Source of the DNA: Monarcha castaneiventris obscurior
Lineage: Eukaryota > Chordata > Aves > Passeriformes > Monarchidae
Reading direction: 5' to 3'
Length of the DNA stretch: 64,000 bases
NCBI GenBank assembly: GCA_026261815.1
Contig: JAMPIT010000435.1
Span: 434,001 to 498,000, forward strand
Both the position numbers and the translations under genes were made by a program. Each line of letters begins with the position of its first letter. The first letter of the stretch is position 1. Below, in pieces: positions 35,501-45,670 of the stretch. Under the pieces are notes generated by a model, which saw only the letters and a list, made by a program, of their open reading frames with translations, was not told the origin of the DNA and searched no databases.

Positions 35501-35675
35501 GGGCAGTCCTGGGTAGGTAACTGGTGGGCCTGCTGATCCGGATCAAATCTTCCACCAGGAAGCTGGAATGGCTGGAAAAAGCCGACTGCAGCGACTGAGG
35601 CAAGGTGAGGGTGGGGGTCGGCCGGAGGAGGCTGGGGTAGACGGCTGGCGGGGCGATGAGGCTGGGGAACATCAT
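32172..35675 (-). CDS. DBX1: DBX1 (developing brain homeobox 1), complete CDS, 4 exons
   Basis: A homeodomain transcription factor that specifies ventral interneuron progenitors (p0 domain) in the neural tube and hindbrain neurons. Exons on the minus strand are 35675-35324, 34829-34728, 33036-32834 and 32549-32172, all GT-AG. They total 1035 nt or 344 residues, close to the 343 recalled for human. The start is MMFPSLIAPP, with the family-typical LLRPTPTLTLPQSLQSAF next. eh1-like motifs are FLVEDLI (39-45) and FGVNAIL (105-111). The homeodomain spans 176-235 with helix 3 QVKIWFQNRRMKW split by intron 3. The tail is strongly acidic and ends EEITVS. The frame is intact throughout. Convergence with NAV2 matches the known synteny. 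Confidence 0.97.
32834..33036 (-). CDS. DBX1: DBX1 exon 3 (homeodomain N-terminal two thirds)
   Basis: 203 nt, phase 1 to 0. It encodes SAVVPIPGTFSWPLAARGKP then homeodomain residues 1-44, including RRAVFSDVQRKALEKMFQKQ and KYISKPDRKKLAAKLGLKDS. The intron after Gln44 falls in helix 3. Confidence 0.97.
34290..34350 (+). repeat. About 20-bp tandem repeat, 3 copies
   Basis: The unit CAGCCTCCCCTCCCTCTCTC is repeated three times with small differences, in DBX1 intron 2. It is pyrimidine-rich on the plus strand. Confidence 0.85.
34405..34470 (+). repeat. (GGGA)n/(GA)n polypurine tract
   Basis: About 60 nt almost free of pyrimidines on the plus strand, with many GGGAGGG runs, in DBX1 intron 2. 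It has G-quadruplex or triplex potential. A second G-run cluster (GGGAGGGGAGGGTGG) is at about 34193-34207. Confidence 0.85.
34728..34829 (-). CDS. DBX1: DBX1 exon 2
   Basis: 102 nt, phase 1-1, acceptor tttactag and donor gtaggt. It encodes TSPALLQSVPPKTFSFPYFE and GSFQPFLRSSYFP, a stretch conserved in DBX proteins. Confidence 0.95.
35324..35675 (-). CDS. DBX1: DBX1 exon 1 (coding part)
   Basis: 352 nt, ending phase 1 at donor gtaagc. The start ATG is the first of two adjacent ATGs, followed by MFPSLIAPPAVYPSLLRP. It encodes SFLVEDLIRISRP and the Groucho/TLE-type eh1 motif in FLKFGVNAILSS. Residues 58-100 are Ser/Pro-rich and differ most from mammals. Upstream in-frame codons exist, but the protein homology starts here. 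Confidence 0.95.
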
Positions 35676-35825
35676 CGCAGGGGCCGTCCGCGGAGCCGGG
35701 CTGGGGCCGCTCGCCTGCTTGTTTGTTTGTTTGCTTTTGTTTTCTGCTTTGCAAACCTGGGTTGGTAAAGATCCAGCCAGCGAGTCTGGCGGAGTTCTCT
35801 CTGCCCCTTCCTCCTGGACCATGGG

Positions 35826-35832
35826 TTTTATA
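35826..35832 (-). promoter_or_regulatory. DBX1: DBX1 TATA box
   Basis: TATAAAA on the minus strand, about 151 nt upstream of the ATG, predicting transcription start near 35,800. CCAAT elements lie upstream at 35937-35941 and 35961-35965 on the minus strand. The 5'UTR would be about 125 nt and includes an (AAAC)n run. Confidence 0.65.
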
Positions 35833-35979
35833 GTGGTCAGCCCCGCTGAGGCTCTTTCAAAAGTGACAGCCCCAACAATGGGGTTCAACAAAGTTCTCCA
35901 CTTGAGCTTCATTCAGGGCGAGCTCCCGGCTTCTCCATTGGTCCGGGGCTGCAATTTATGATTGGATTAGACTTCATAA

Positions 35980-36060
35980 GCAACCGGGGCACAATGGCCC
36001 CGCCACAAAGAAAGTGTAGTCATCAATTTTGCATATTGACCGCCTCTTTGGAATACAGCG
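35980..36060 (-). promoter_or_regulatory. DBX1: DBX1 upstream SOX/POU-like motif cluster
   Basis: Within about 80 bp there are ACAATGG, ACAAAG and TTTTGCATATT, which resemble SOX and octamer/POU sites. They lie 300-400 nt upstream of the start codon. Such pairs are common at neural progenitor genes. Function here is inferred. Confidence 0.35.
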
Positions 36061-37659
36061 CTCCAAAGGCTCCCAGCAGGGTTTTGTTCAGAGGCAACAC
36101 ACACAGGCTAATTAAATGCCTATTTAAAAGTTTCGAATGACATCTTGCCTCGTAGAAAGGGAATTATTTAAAGAAAGCACTAAATTTATTTGCCGCTCCC
36201 CTGCTGAGTTTAGGAAATAAATCAATAAATATTCATATAAACTTATTTGCGGGCTCACAGAAAAGCACAGGTTTTGTGGATTTGAAAATACAAATTAGAA
36301 AACGTGGAACTAAGCTCTGTTGAGGGAGAAACACATTTGGAGAGCGGATCCCACCGTGGTTTGAGCATATTCTGCTCCTGCTATTAGTATGAGGCACAAT
36401 TAGTGCGCGTAGATGGGGTTGGTTTTCTATCTGCACATCAAAGGTCCGGAATAAGGCATACTTGCAGTGTCAACTTCTCCTTTCAAGATCCGGGCTTCGT
36501 AACAGTCTCGTGTACTTGTGTTCAGGCAAGAGGTTTGCCCAGACCGAAATGTGAGCCTTGATGTGGCCGGTAAGAGCTCTGCTCCCTCAAAATCTAAGTA
36601 TTGCACACAAAAGAGATCTGGACAGTTTGTGGGACCAGGGCAACCCCTTAGGGTTCTCAGTCTGTTGCTCCTCTGTAGCTTATCTACGTTAAAAATAGTG
36701 GGAATCGCTACCCTCCAGCTATGAAAATGAAGACAACTTTGTAGCGTTTGGATCCTTTTGGCTGAAGTTGTCTGAGCTACTCTCGGCTTTGCCGGTGTCG
36801 ATGACTCCAAGCAGCCAAATTCACCTGATCTCGCTCTTTATCTGCGGGCGTGTGCAGGATTTCGGAAGGTGTATTAGTCAGTGCGACAGAGCTCCGAGTC
36901 CCCTAACTTTAGTGCGAGGGACAAATTACATCGTCTAACGGGAAAGTAGCAAATAGAGATTTTTCTGGCAGAGAGGTTTTGTTTGTGGTGGCAAATATGG
37001 AAATAGGCGCAAGTGGAGTTAGTTTCCTTTGGCGGTGGGTGATGAAAGCGACTATTGAGAGTGGTTTTACCTGATTTCTCTGTTAAAGACTATAACAGAT
37101 GTGTTAAATGTCCTATGTTTTAAAAGCACCCCATTCAGTCCTTTGGTGTGTCTGAACCTTTGCAAGCAGAAGTGTGCAGCTCAACCATGCAGCCTTTATC
37201 CTATTAACCATGAACTAACTGTCACCTTCAGCTGTTTTCCCTTTTTACTTTTTAACACAAAGCTTTCTCAAAAATCTTATTAACCAGCTTTATTTCTCTC
37301 GATGGTTTTTGTCCGGACGTTTTGTGTTGATTATCTCCATGTCGATGCTTTAACCATTCAATAAAAGTGCATCTGCGATTTATATCACATTAGGGAAGAA
37401 AGAAAGTCTGTTAAACCTCTCCCTTGATTCAAATCAAAAAGTTATTTATTAGAGAGGACGGAATCAGCCCTGGAAATTGTATGATCCTGACAAGCTTTCC
37501 CGGTGCTGTTCGCCGGCCCCCAGCAGATGAGCACCTGCAGACGGCTGACTTGGAAGGTCCGCCGTCTGAAAGCATCACTTTGAAATAAAACCTCGCCGCA
37601 GTTTTTTTCCCCCGCTCCCCAGTTTTGTTGCTCTTGATGCTTAGCAGGTAAAGAAAAAG

Positions 37660-38060
37660 GGGAAGGAAGGCGTGGGCAGAGGGCAGGGGACTCGGGGGTT
37701 CCCGGCACCTGCCCCCCGCCCCGTTCAGGCTCCGCGGTGCCGGGGGTGTCCGGGGGGAGCGGGGGCTGCCCCGCCCTGCTCCGGGCTCAGCTCTGCGCTC
37801 GCCCCCACCCCTGGCGCTCCGGGGTTGCCTCAAGCCCCGTTTATGCGCAGCGCTGCTCTCGGGGTGTTACTTAGCAAGCGAGCGGGACGGCAGCGAATGG
37901 AAAGAGCAAACGGGGCTTTCCCAATAAAATAATTACCTGGCGCCCCGCCAGCCCCTGGTCCCATCTCAGTCCCCTGCTCCCTGCCCCTCTCGCAGCCGCC
38001 CCCCGATCCCGGCGTTTCCCAACTGAGCTCCGCCCGGGCTGTTCGGAGAACACTTAGTTT
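37660..38060. other. CpG island without recognised gene (1)
   Basis: Dense CpG and high G+C, about 2 kb upstream of the DBX1 start. Open frames here are GC-driven and unlike known proteins. It could be a distal or alternative DBX1 promoter, a divergent non-coding transcript start or an enhancer. Confidence 0.6.
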
Positions 38061-38558
38061 TTTACAGTCATTATACGTTTCCTTTGAGATGATTTACTCC
38101 TTTCTTTACATATACATTGGGGGCATTTTGTCTCACTATAGACCAACTGCTGCTAATTTCTCTGGTTTTAAAAAAGAGGGGCTGACATTTTCTGGAAGGT
38201 TGGGTCAAACGCATGCTGGGGCACGCGTGGACCCGGTTCCTTGTGATGCGTCTGAGCACACTCATAAAGAATTCCTTAAGCACCACGGCAAAAGGGACTA
38301 GACATCTATTGAAAGGGAAGATAGACCATAAGAAACCAAGAAATCAGACGAAAGGATCTTATTTTAAGTGATCTCCTTTGGAAGTTTCTTTTCAAAGGCA
38401 GTGATCATTTAAGAGAAAGGGAATTCTAATGTCTCAGGATAAAACCTGTGACTAATGCCGTTTGACCTATGCTCAGGCAGTTTTGTGCTTCCTGCCATTC
38501 ATTTTAATGTCGTTATCTTCAAATTTATTTCTTAAAAGTCACTCACTTTCTTTGTCAC

Positions 38559-38562
<4 letters not shown>

Positions 38563-38592
<30 letters not shown>

Positions 38593-38614
38593 AGAAGAAG
38601 GAAAAAAAAAAAAA
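38563..38614 (+). repeat. A-rich simple repeat
   Basis: A29, then (GAA)n, then a further A13 run. It directly borders the second orphan CpG island. Confidence 0.95.
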
Positions 38615-38639
38615 GGGAAAAGAGCCTAAACCCAATACT

Positions 38640-39260
38640 GCCGGCGGGTGAGGGGTGGAGAGGGGGAGGTGGGGGTTGAAGCTGCGTGTGTCCCAGTCCG
38701 AGGCTGGTAATCCGCATGAAATTGGGAGAGCCAGCACTTCAAATCCGGAGACCAAAGGGCTGGGCAGGGCCGGGCCGGCGCCCCCCCGGCGGCTCGGAGC
38801 CTCGCTCGGAGCCCCGTCCCTCTCCCGCATCCCCGGCCCCGGGAGACGGACGTCTCAATCACCGCCACGGCGCGGCCCCACGCGGGACACCCTCCGGGGA
38901 CAGCCCCTGCCCTGCCGGGCCGCTTCCCGCAGCCAGGTGGAAGCCGAACTTCTCGTCCCTCCCTCTCCGAGCCGGGAGCCGCTCCACAAGGGACCAGCCC
39001 AACCCCGCACCGCATCCCCCGGGCTGTCCGGCCCTGCAGTGCCCCGCTTCTTCCTCCCTAAAGCTGCAGTGCAAAGGTGTGTGTGCGCCTTTTAGGTTCT
39101 TTCCTTATTTTTTCCCCCCACTTTTGTTTTTTTCCTTTTTTTTTTTTTTTTTTTCCGCCGGAGAGGGGCCGGCGGGAGAGGGGGAGGGATGCTCCGTCCC
39201 TGCTGTGTCCCAGCCCCCTAACGATGCTCATCGACCACGCCGGCAGCTTGAATGGAGGCT
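38640..39260. other. CpG island without recognised gene (2)
   Basis: G+C-rich with dense CpG and G-quadruplex-like runs at 38647-38677. The 213-codon plus-strand open frame at 38686-39327 is Pro/Arg/Ser-biased and crosses a T-run, so I do not call it a gene. It lies about 3 kb upstream of DBX1. Confidence 0.6.
39129..39156 (+). repeat. Poly(T) tract
   Basis: A T-run of about 17 preceded by short T-rich blocks, at the right part of the second orphan CpG island. Confidence 0.85.
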
Positions 39261-39299
39261 GCGGGGGCGAGGCTGTATTAAGACACCTAAGTCTTCACC

Positions 39300-42200
39300 T
39301 TTAGAATTCAAGCACAAGGAACAGTAACTGTTGGTTCGTTCAAAGCTCTTCTAGATCCCCCCTTTTCTTGAAAATCCTTCTATTGTGCCAATCAAGCAGA
39401 TGGTTTGCAGGAAATATAGCTTGGCCCCAGTGACCGAAACTAATTTTAACTAGCTTTCCAAGCCTGGCACGTTTGTTTTGCTCTTACAAAATAGCTAAAA
39501 AAACAGCTGGCAAGGGTGAATTAAACCCATTAAAGACACATTTATAAGAAATTATATTCACATAGGTTGCTTGAAACCCCCCTAAGAGGGGAGAGATGAG
39601 CGTATTGAAATGAAAATGTCCCCGAGCACACTACCCTCCTTAACATCGCCTGAGAGTCTCAAAACATTTTACTAAATAGATTAACTTGACTATTGTTTTG
39701 CATCACATTTATCAGCTTCATTAAGTGAATAGCTGAACAAATATATTACGCATGCATGAAAAGCTCTTTTGGGGGCTGCCTTATTGTGTCCTCAGCCCTG
39801 ACAGGTGGTTAACTGTGTTTCTCTCTCCTCTCCCCCTCTCTCTCCCTGCGCAAAGAAAGAGGGATCTCGGACAGAACGCACAGCCCAGACTTGGCAAAGG
39901 GACCTCGAGGGGAGAGTTACTTTCTTTTCCCTCGCCATTCATGCTGGCCAGCCCAGAGTGCACGCAGCCTGAAATGCAACCAGATGATCTGATCATGTCA
40001 GAAGTAATTAACTTTAGTTTAGTCTCTGTGTCTTGCTTGTGCTTTACTAACTCCTTCCAAGCCTGTTTAATTTGCATCCTTTCTTCCAAATTTGATTATT
40101 TTTGTCCATTTTGTCCTTTTATCCTTTCCCTAACCTCCACCATTGTTTCAAAAAAATAATCTGGGGTTGAACAATCCTTCTTCTTTCTTCTCCACTGATC
40201 TGTCTAATAAACAACCACACAAACTCCTGAAAAACAGCTCCTTTCACAAGCTACGATTGGCAAATTTGGAAAGCTAGGATTTGCAAAATACAGTATGATG
40301 ATTTATTTGCTGCCTGAGTTTCATGATTACTTGGCCCAGTGGAAACTTGCTGGGAATTGCACAGTGGCAGTTTGGATTTCAGATGTTGGTGGACAGGGTC
40401 CTGCTTGTTTCAGTTGTGGTCTCTGCCCCAAGGGTTTCCAAATTAGACTGTGCAGATGAAAGGTGGAGGATGACAGAACATGAAACTTTCCAATTTATTT
40501 TCCCAAAAATGTGTTTCTCTCATGTTGCTCAAGTAGGTCAGAAGAATTAAAAATCCTTTTGTCTTTCAAATAATTTCTTAAGAGTACTGCTACCTCCTCA
40601 CTGCAAACTGAAGTTGTGATCCTTTGCTTATGACGGTGGCAAATTTCTCTGCTGACTGATCCACTGAAATCTCTCTGCAGTGGTCAATTTTAAGTGCTGG
40701 GACTTGAAGATCCCGTGACTTTCCCACTAAGACCCAGTTCTGTTCCTCATTCTCCAGCCCATGACCAGAAGGACAACTTTGTTTGGAGGACAGGACTCTC
40801 AGCACAATTCAGCAGGAGAATGAATGTGTCCTGGGGTAGATTTTAGCAAATCTGAGAGTTGGCTGTCACCTTGAACTGAGGGTCCTTGAGCCCACACACA
40901 CTCCCTTGATGTCTGCCACAAGAATGGATTTAAAGGCTGCTCTCTACCTTTCTTCCTTCTGGAACATCATACAAGGACCTCTGTCTCTCAGAAGAAGTAC
41001 AAAATCACTATTTAACTACCTGTATGATCTTCTCTTGTTTGTACACCTTTTCTTAAAAGTGCTAGAGCATCAGCTTTCAGTCCCTTGAGCTCTTCCATGC
41101 CAGCCAGCTGATGCTGCACTTCCTTTGGCCTTAAGTCTCTCTGGGAAGGTTTAAGAGGGAGACTCAGAAGAGAGATGCTGATGAGAGCCCAGGTACCTGG
41201 AAATACTTTTCCCAATGGAAAGTCTTCCCCAAGCTATGTGCTGGTAGCCAGAAGGATGGTGATAGTCTGGGAGGCTCACTTTGCTCCTTCTAGGTGAAAA
41301 TACCTTCAGATGTCATGATTCAGTGGGGAAAACAGCTGTTGTGGGGAGAGTTTTTCTCTCTGAGTCCTCTGTGAAGGTGCTGCTGCTCCCTTTGACAGGG
41401 AATTAACCTGTGCATCATTTGGTGGGACCCAAAGCCATGTGACAAAGAAGGAAATATACACTCAAATACTGTGTAACAGTTATTTACTAAACACAGGCGC
41501 AAAATTTCCTTGTTGAGATACTCTAATGGTCTCACAATTGAAATCGGGGAATAGCTTAAAAAAATAAAATATGAATTCCAAGGTTTTTTGATCATCAGAT
41601 TCCCTGGGCATTTAGTGGTTTTGTTCTGTAAGTACTGTGTTTGTGACCTTGTCCATTAAGGCAATGGGTTTGCAGCTATAAATGGTTCAGTTACAGACCA
41701 TGCCCTGACCCCAGCTATGTTCATGTCTGTAAGGTGCTGGTAAACTGTCCTGCATCCATAGGGGATGAGACTAAATGTGTGGACCTCTTTAATAAAGATA
41801 GAATGCTTGCTTTCCAGAAATACTGAGCTGTTCTTGTAGATGTTGATGTGGAGTGCGTTTGATCTCTGGAGCTCTGACAGAAGAATGACAAACTGCCCCT
41901 CACAACTGGCCTTCATAGAACCACTGAGAAATGAGTCAGCAAGCACAGGTCCATATGGTCTGTGTGCTGTGCTCCCAGTCACTTTGTGAAAAATGGGAAG
42001 AGAAATGAATGAAAAGAGCTGTGTTTCTGTTGTCCCTTGCGGATGCTTTTAGCAAGTGAGGTACTTCAGGTACAGAAAACCAAGGAGCAATAATGCCCAA
42101 GGAATCAACAGCTTCATCGTCTTAGGCATTATGGACATCTCTTCAGGATTCTCAGGGGTAGGAAACCCTACCAAGTAGATTTTCCACTGGATCTCCACTT

Positions 42201-43600
42201 GTGAGAAAGAGTTGCTCTCTTCAGAAAACACTTGGCTCATCCTGGAGACTAGAACAGGACCACTCTTCATCTTGGCTTTGGTTTGCAAGCGGCTGCAGCT
42301 TCCTGATGTACAAAGATGAAGGGCTCTTCCATTTCATTATGGGGAAAAGCTGATGAGGTCTTTGACCTTGAGAATCTTTCTTGAAATAGCCAAGGCCTTT
42401 CTCCTGGGAGCTTCCCCAACCCACTGAAAGAGAATTGTGTTTCTTTCTGACAAACAGAAGAAAAACGCCCTACTTGTGTTCCAGCAGCCATGAGACTGGA
42501 CAGATACACAGTGAAGTGTGTTGCCCATTTATGCCTTCAGCTTTCTGAAGGCAAACGGAAATCTCTGGGACTAAGGAGAGTGTGAGCATGTAAAGAGAGT
42601 TGTAGAAAAGCTTTTCCCCATGCCTTTGGCCTGGGAATGTTGCTTGTTCTGTCAGGGCTGAAGTCAGGGGCAAAACTCATGGTAATTTCAATGCGGTGGG
42701 GTTAAGCCCTAGAAGAATTTGAATGTACTTATCTCCTGTCAGGACCTTGTCAGGAGTGTTTTGGTACTGCAGGGGGAAATAGCAAAGAAGTAACAACTGA
42801 AGTTTAGAATGAGACAGCCAGGATGTTTGAAGAGGATCTGCACAAGATGAAGCAGCTTTTCTCAGGTTTCTTGTCACACCTGTAGCAATGAGAACTAATT
42901 TACAAAAAACATGTTTTAGTGGTTGCATTCCCATTTTTGGCTCTCATCATGTAATGATTTTTGTCTTTTTTTTCTCTCAGTTTTTCCTTCTCCATTAAAA
43001 ATAGAAGGTGGAGAGCATCAAATTTTGTCTCCAGAAAGGTCTTTAGGGGCATCGGGTGGTATTCAGCAGACTTAAAGTTTGACTTGATGAAATCTGGTAC
43101 AGCCATGTTGTCCTGGCACAGGACAGGCCCTTTTGAGGACCCATACTCTGGCTGTGACTCGTCAGACCCAGAAAGCTCAGAAGAGAGGAATTTAATGTAG
43201 TTTTAAGCTATGTTTGCAGCCTCTTGATTTGTGGATGTACTAGGATCAGGTGTATTTCTCTAGTGTCTTTTAAATAGCTCTGTCTTAGGTCTTAAATGGA
43301 AGTTTAGTCCCTCACCTATCAATCTTTATCTAACTTTCCCTAATGGTATTATACAAAAAATTTTCTATCCTCCTTTTTTGGTGAATGTTTCCTGCTCCCA
43401 CAGATAAATAAATTAGCTGGGAGAATGTGTAGAGACAGGACTACACTGCTGACTGTGATCAGTGACCCTCTCTCTCAGGGCGGTTCAAGCAATGAGCACT
43501 TCTGTGCCAGGACAATTCATGTCTGGGCCCTTTCCCTGCTTCTGCACTTACAGCAGAAGTAGGAGCAGGCTGGACAGCACAGAAAAGTTTCCATCCACTG
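39300..43600. other. Intergenic sequence upstream of DBX1
   Basis: AT-rich to mixed sequence with no recognised exon. 39.40-39.75 kb has several TAAT-type homeodomain cores and looks like possible conserved non-coding DNA. A 109-codon open frame at 41656-41982 (-) shares its frame with 42049-42288 (-), interrupted by one stop. I could not match either to a family. Confidence 0.5.
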
Positions 43601-43646
43601 CTGTGTATATGGCAACTATCTCCAGATTTGTGAGAGGAAAACCAGA

Positions 43647-43772
43647 GAATGTCTTCTTGTTGTCTTCTGCTATTTCCACAGTGTCCTCTAGCCAGAGAGA
43701 AGGCAGCTTGAATGTCTTCTTGTTATCTTCTGCTATTTCCACAGTGTCCTCTAGCCAGAGAGAAGGCAGCTT
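43647..43772 (+). repeat. 63-bp tandem duplication
   Basis: Two adjacent copies, 43647-43709 and 43710-43772, each starting gaatgtcttcttgtt and ending aggcagctt. They differ at a single base (G versus A). The near identity points to a recent event. Confidence 0.95.
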
Positions 43773-44539
43773 TTTGGTCTCAGTTCTGGTTGTCCAGCCC
43801 TAATATTTAAAGGCCTGCTTTAAGAAAGATGACATAGTGATAGGATTTATGAGGTGTACTGACCTTAGCAGGAAGAAGCAGAAATCAGAGATCTCTCTTT
43901 GGAAAGATTGATACATACAAGGATTTGCATCTGGTCTCAGGCCCCCCAGTACAAAAGTGGACTGACCTCAGACTGGACTGGCTGAGTTCAAAATTCAAAA
44001 CTGGGATATTTGCACTCTGGGCAGATGAAGCAGGGCTGGGAAACTGTCTCACTATTTCCAAGAAAGGTATATAAGCTTTGTGTGAAAGGTTTAGGGAGCG
44101 CCTTATTTTCCATTTAGCATCATATCCAGGTGAGTGTAGGCCTCTCCTTTGAAGGAATAGGTAGGGAGGATGTTCTCTCTAATGTACTGCAACTCCTTTT
44201 CACCCCACTTTTAGTGTGTCCAGGAAGTCAGCACATTTTAAACTTGCCCTTTACTTTGGCAAACTGTCCCCAATACACAAGTAGATTGTCTGGCCACATG
44301 GAAAAAAATCCACAAAGACAGACAAGTCAACTCATCCTCCTGGGCTGAGGAGTTTTTGGCTCTCCTGACAGAGCTGGGATGTCCCTCAGTGCTGGGGTCA
44401 TGTTGCCAAGAGGTTTCTCTTTCTTCTCTTCCCGAGTTCACCGTGAAGAATGTTTTTAAGGTAAAAAACAACATCTCTAACTTTCTTAGCTGTGTTTTAA
44501 GAGACGGGTTCACAAGGAGCTGCTGTTAAATCATAGGGT

Positions 44540-44880
44540 TTGTTTTATGATATATTTTCAAATCAAGCCATGTTTAAGCAAGAAAGCCAAGTAATTACAT
44601 ATAGCTTTTTAAGAATGTGCACTTTGTTTTCTTTTGCTCTCCATTTAAATTCCAGAGTGCACAGGACTCCTGTTTTTAAGTAGATTTTACCATGACTAGA
44701 GAAGCTTAGTTATCAGTTATGGACTATAAACAATATGCAGAGGGGGGATGTTTTGATCAGAGCTATTCAGTCCTTGCTTGCTAATCTAATTACAAAGTGT
44801 AGGTTTTCTGACACAGAGCTGCTTGCACAGAAAAGGCTTTTCTCACACCTGGTGGATTGTTTAGCCAAGCTTTTAAAATG
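44540..44880. promoter_or_regulatory. Candidate enhancer block (homeodomain/TCF motifs)
   Basis: Contains AGTAATTACAT, TTTTGATCAGA (TCF-like), CTAATCTAATTACAAAG and the E-box CACCTGGTGG in about 340 nt of unique sequence. The composition is typical of conserved non-coding elements near neural transcription factors. Conservation could not be checked. Confidence 0.25.
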
Positions 44881-45594
44881 CTTACAGTTTTAAAGGGAGA
44901 GGGGGGGAAGCCTTTTAAAAAAACAAGTTCCTGTGCAAGGCAATAGAAAGAATTTAGTGGTTGTCAACATGAGTTTAGTATAAGGGTGCTGTGTAAAATG
45001 TGGGTTCACTTTACATTGACCTTTGGACATAGCAGCCCCAAACACTGTTTTATTTTTTTTAGGGTTAAGGAGAGTATGAAAGATAACAGATGTCAGTGAC
45101 TGTACCAAATTAAATGTGTGCACGCATGTTATAAATATCTATGTATGGCTGGACACGATGCTCCCATATTTTTTTGGATGTTTATTGTTCGTGCCTCAAG
45201 TGCTCAGCAGCTCTGAAAGGGCAGCTTTGAATCACAGCCCCAGCAAAACAGTATTTTTGTGTTGTTTAGTGCCCCGATTCCTACAAACAAAATAAAGTAC
45301 CTTGTTGAATAAGGGCCATTGAGCAGGAATGATGGGTTAAGAGTGGGGGTCTGAGGTGGCAGCGTGGGTGCTTGTTTATCAGGGAGGAGTTGTCAGTTGT
45401 TGGCTGTGCTGGTGAAAGGAGGGACGCTGGAGGCTGATGGCTGGGAGAGCATTGATGTGAGGTAACGGGGTAATCGGATTGAAAGTTAGCCATGGTATTT
45501 ATGTCAGTTCACATTTCGTCAAATGAATAATATGAGGTTGCTACCTAGCCCAGGCCTTGGCCTGGGGGCTGGGTTATAAAGAATCTAAGGCCTC

Positions 45595-45670
45595 ATTTGA
45601 TTCAAATATAAATTAATTCTCACTGGAGCGTTGGCTGATTAATCTATTTGCATAATAGTAGAAAAACTGC
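45595..45670. promoter_or_regulatory. Candidate POU/homeodomain element
   Basis: AAATTAATTCTC and GATTAATCTATTTGCATAAT stand close together, joining homeodomain cores with an octamer-like ATTTGCAT. It is unique, non-repetitive sequence about 10 kb upstream of DBX1. Confidence 0.3.

Larger units (their letters stand above)
34100..35720. other. DBX1: CpG island over DBX1 exons 1-2 and intron 1
   Basis: G+C-rich with dense CpG, in contrast to the AT-rich intron 2 sequence before it. It covers exon 1, exon 2 and the start of the gene, as expected for a Polycomb-regulated developmental promoter (inference). Confidence 0.8.

Noticed and set aside
34847..35516. Long frames overlapping DBX1 exon 1 and intron 1 on both strands
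   Set aside because: They are shadows of the GC-rich DBX1 promoter area. Only the frame reading MMFPSLIAPP shows homology.
38686..39327. 213-codon open frame in a CpG island
   Set aside because: Stops are rare in GC-rich DNA. The frame is Pro/Arg/Ser-biased, runs through a poly(T) tract giving a Phe run, and overlaps other long frames on both strands.
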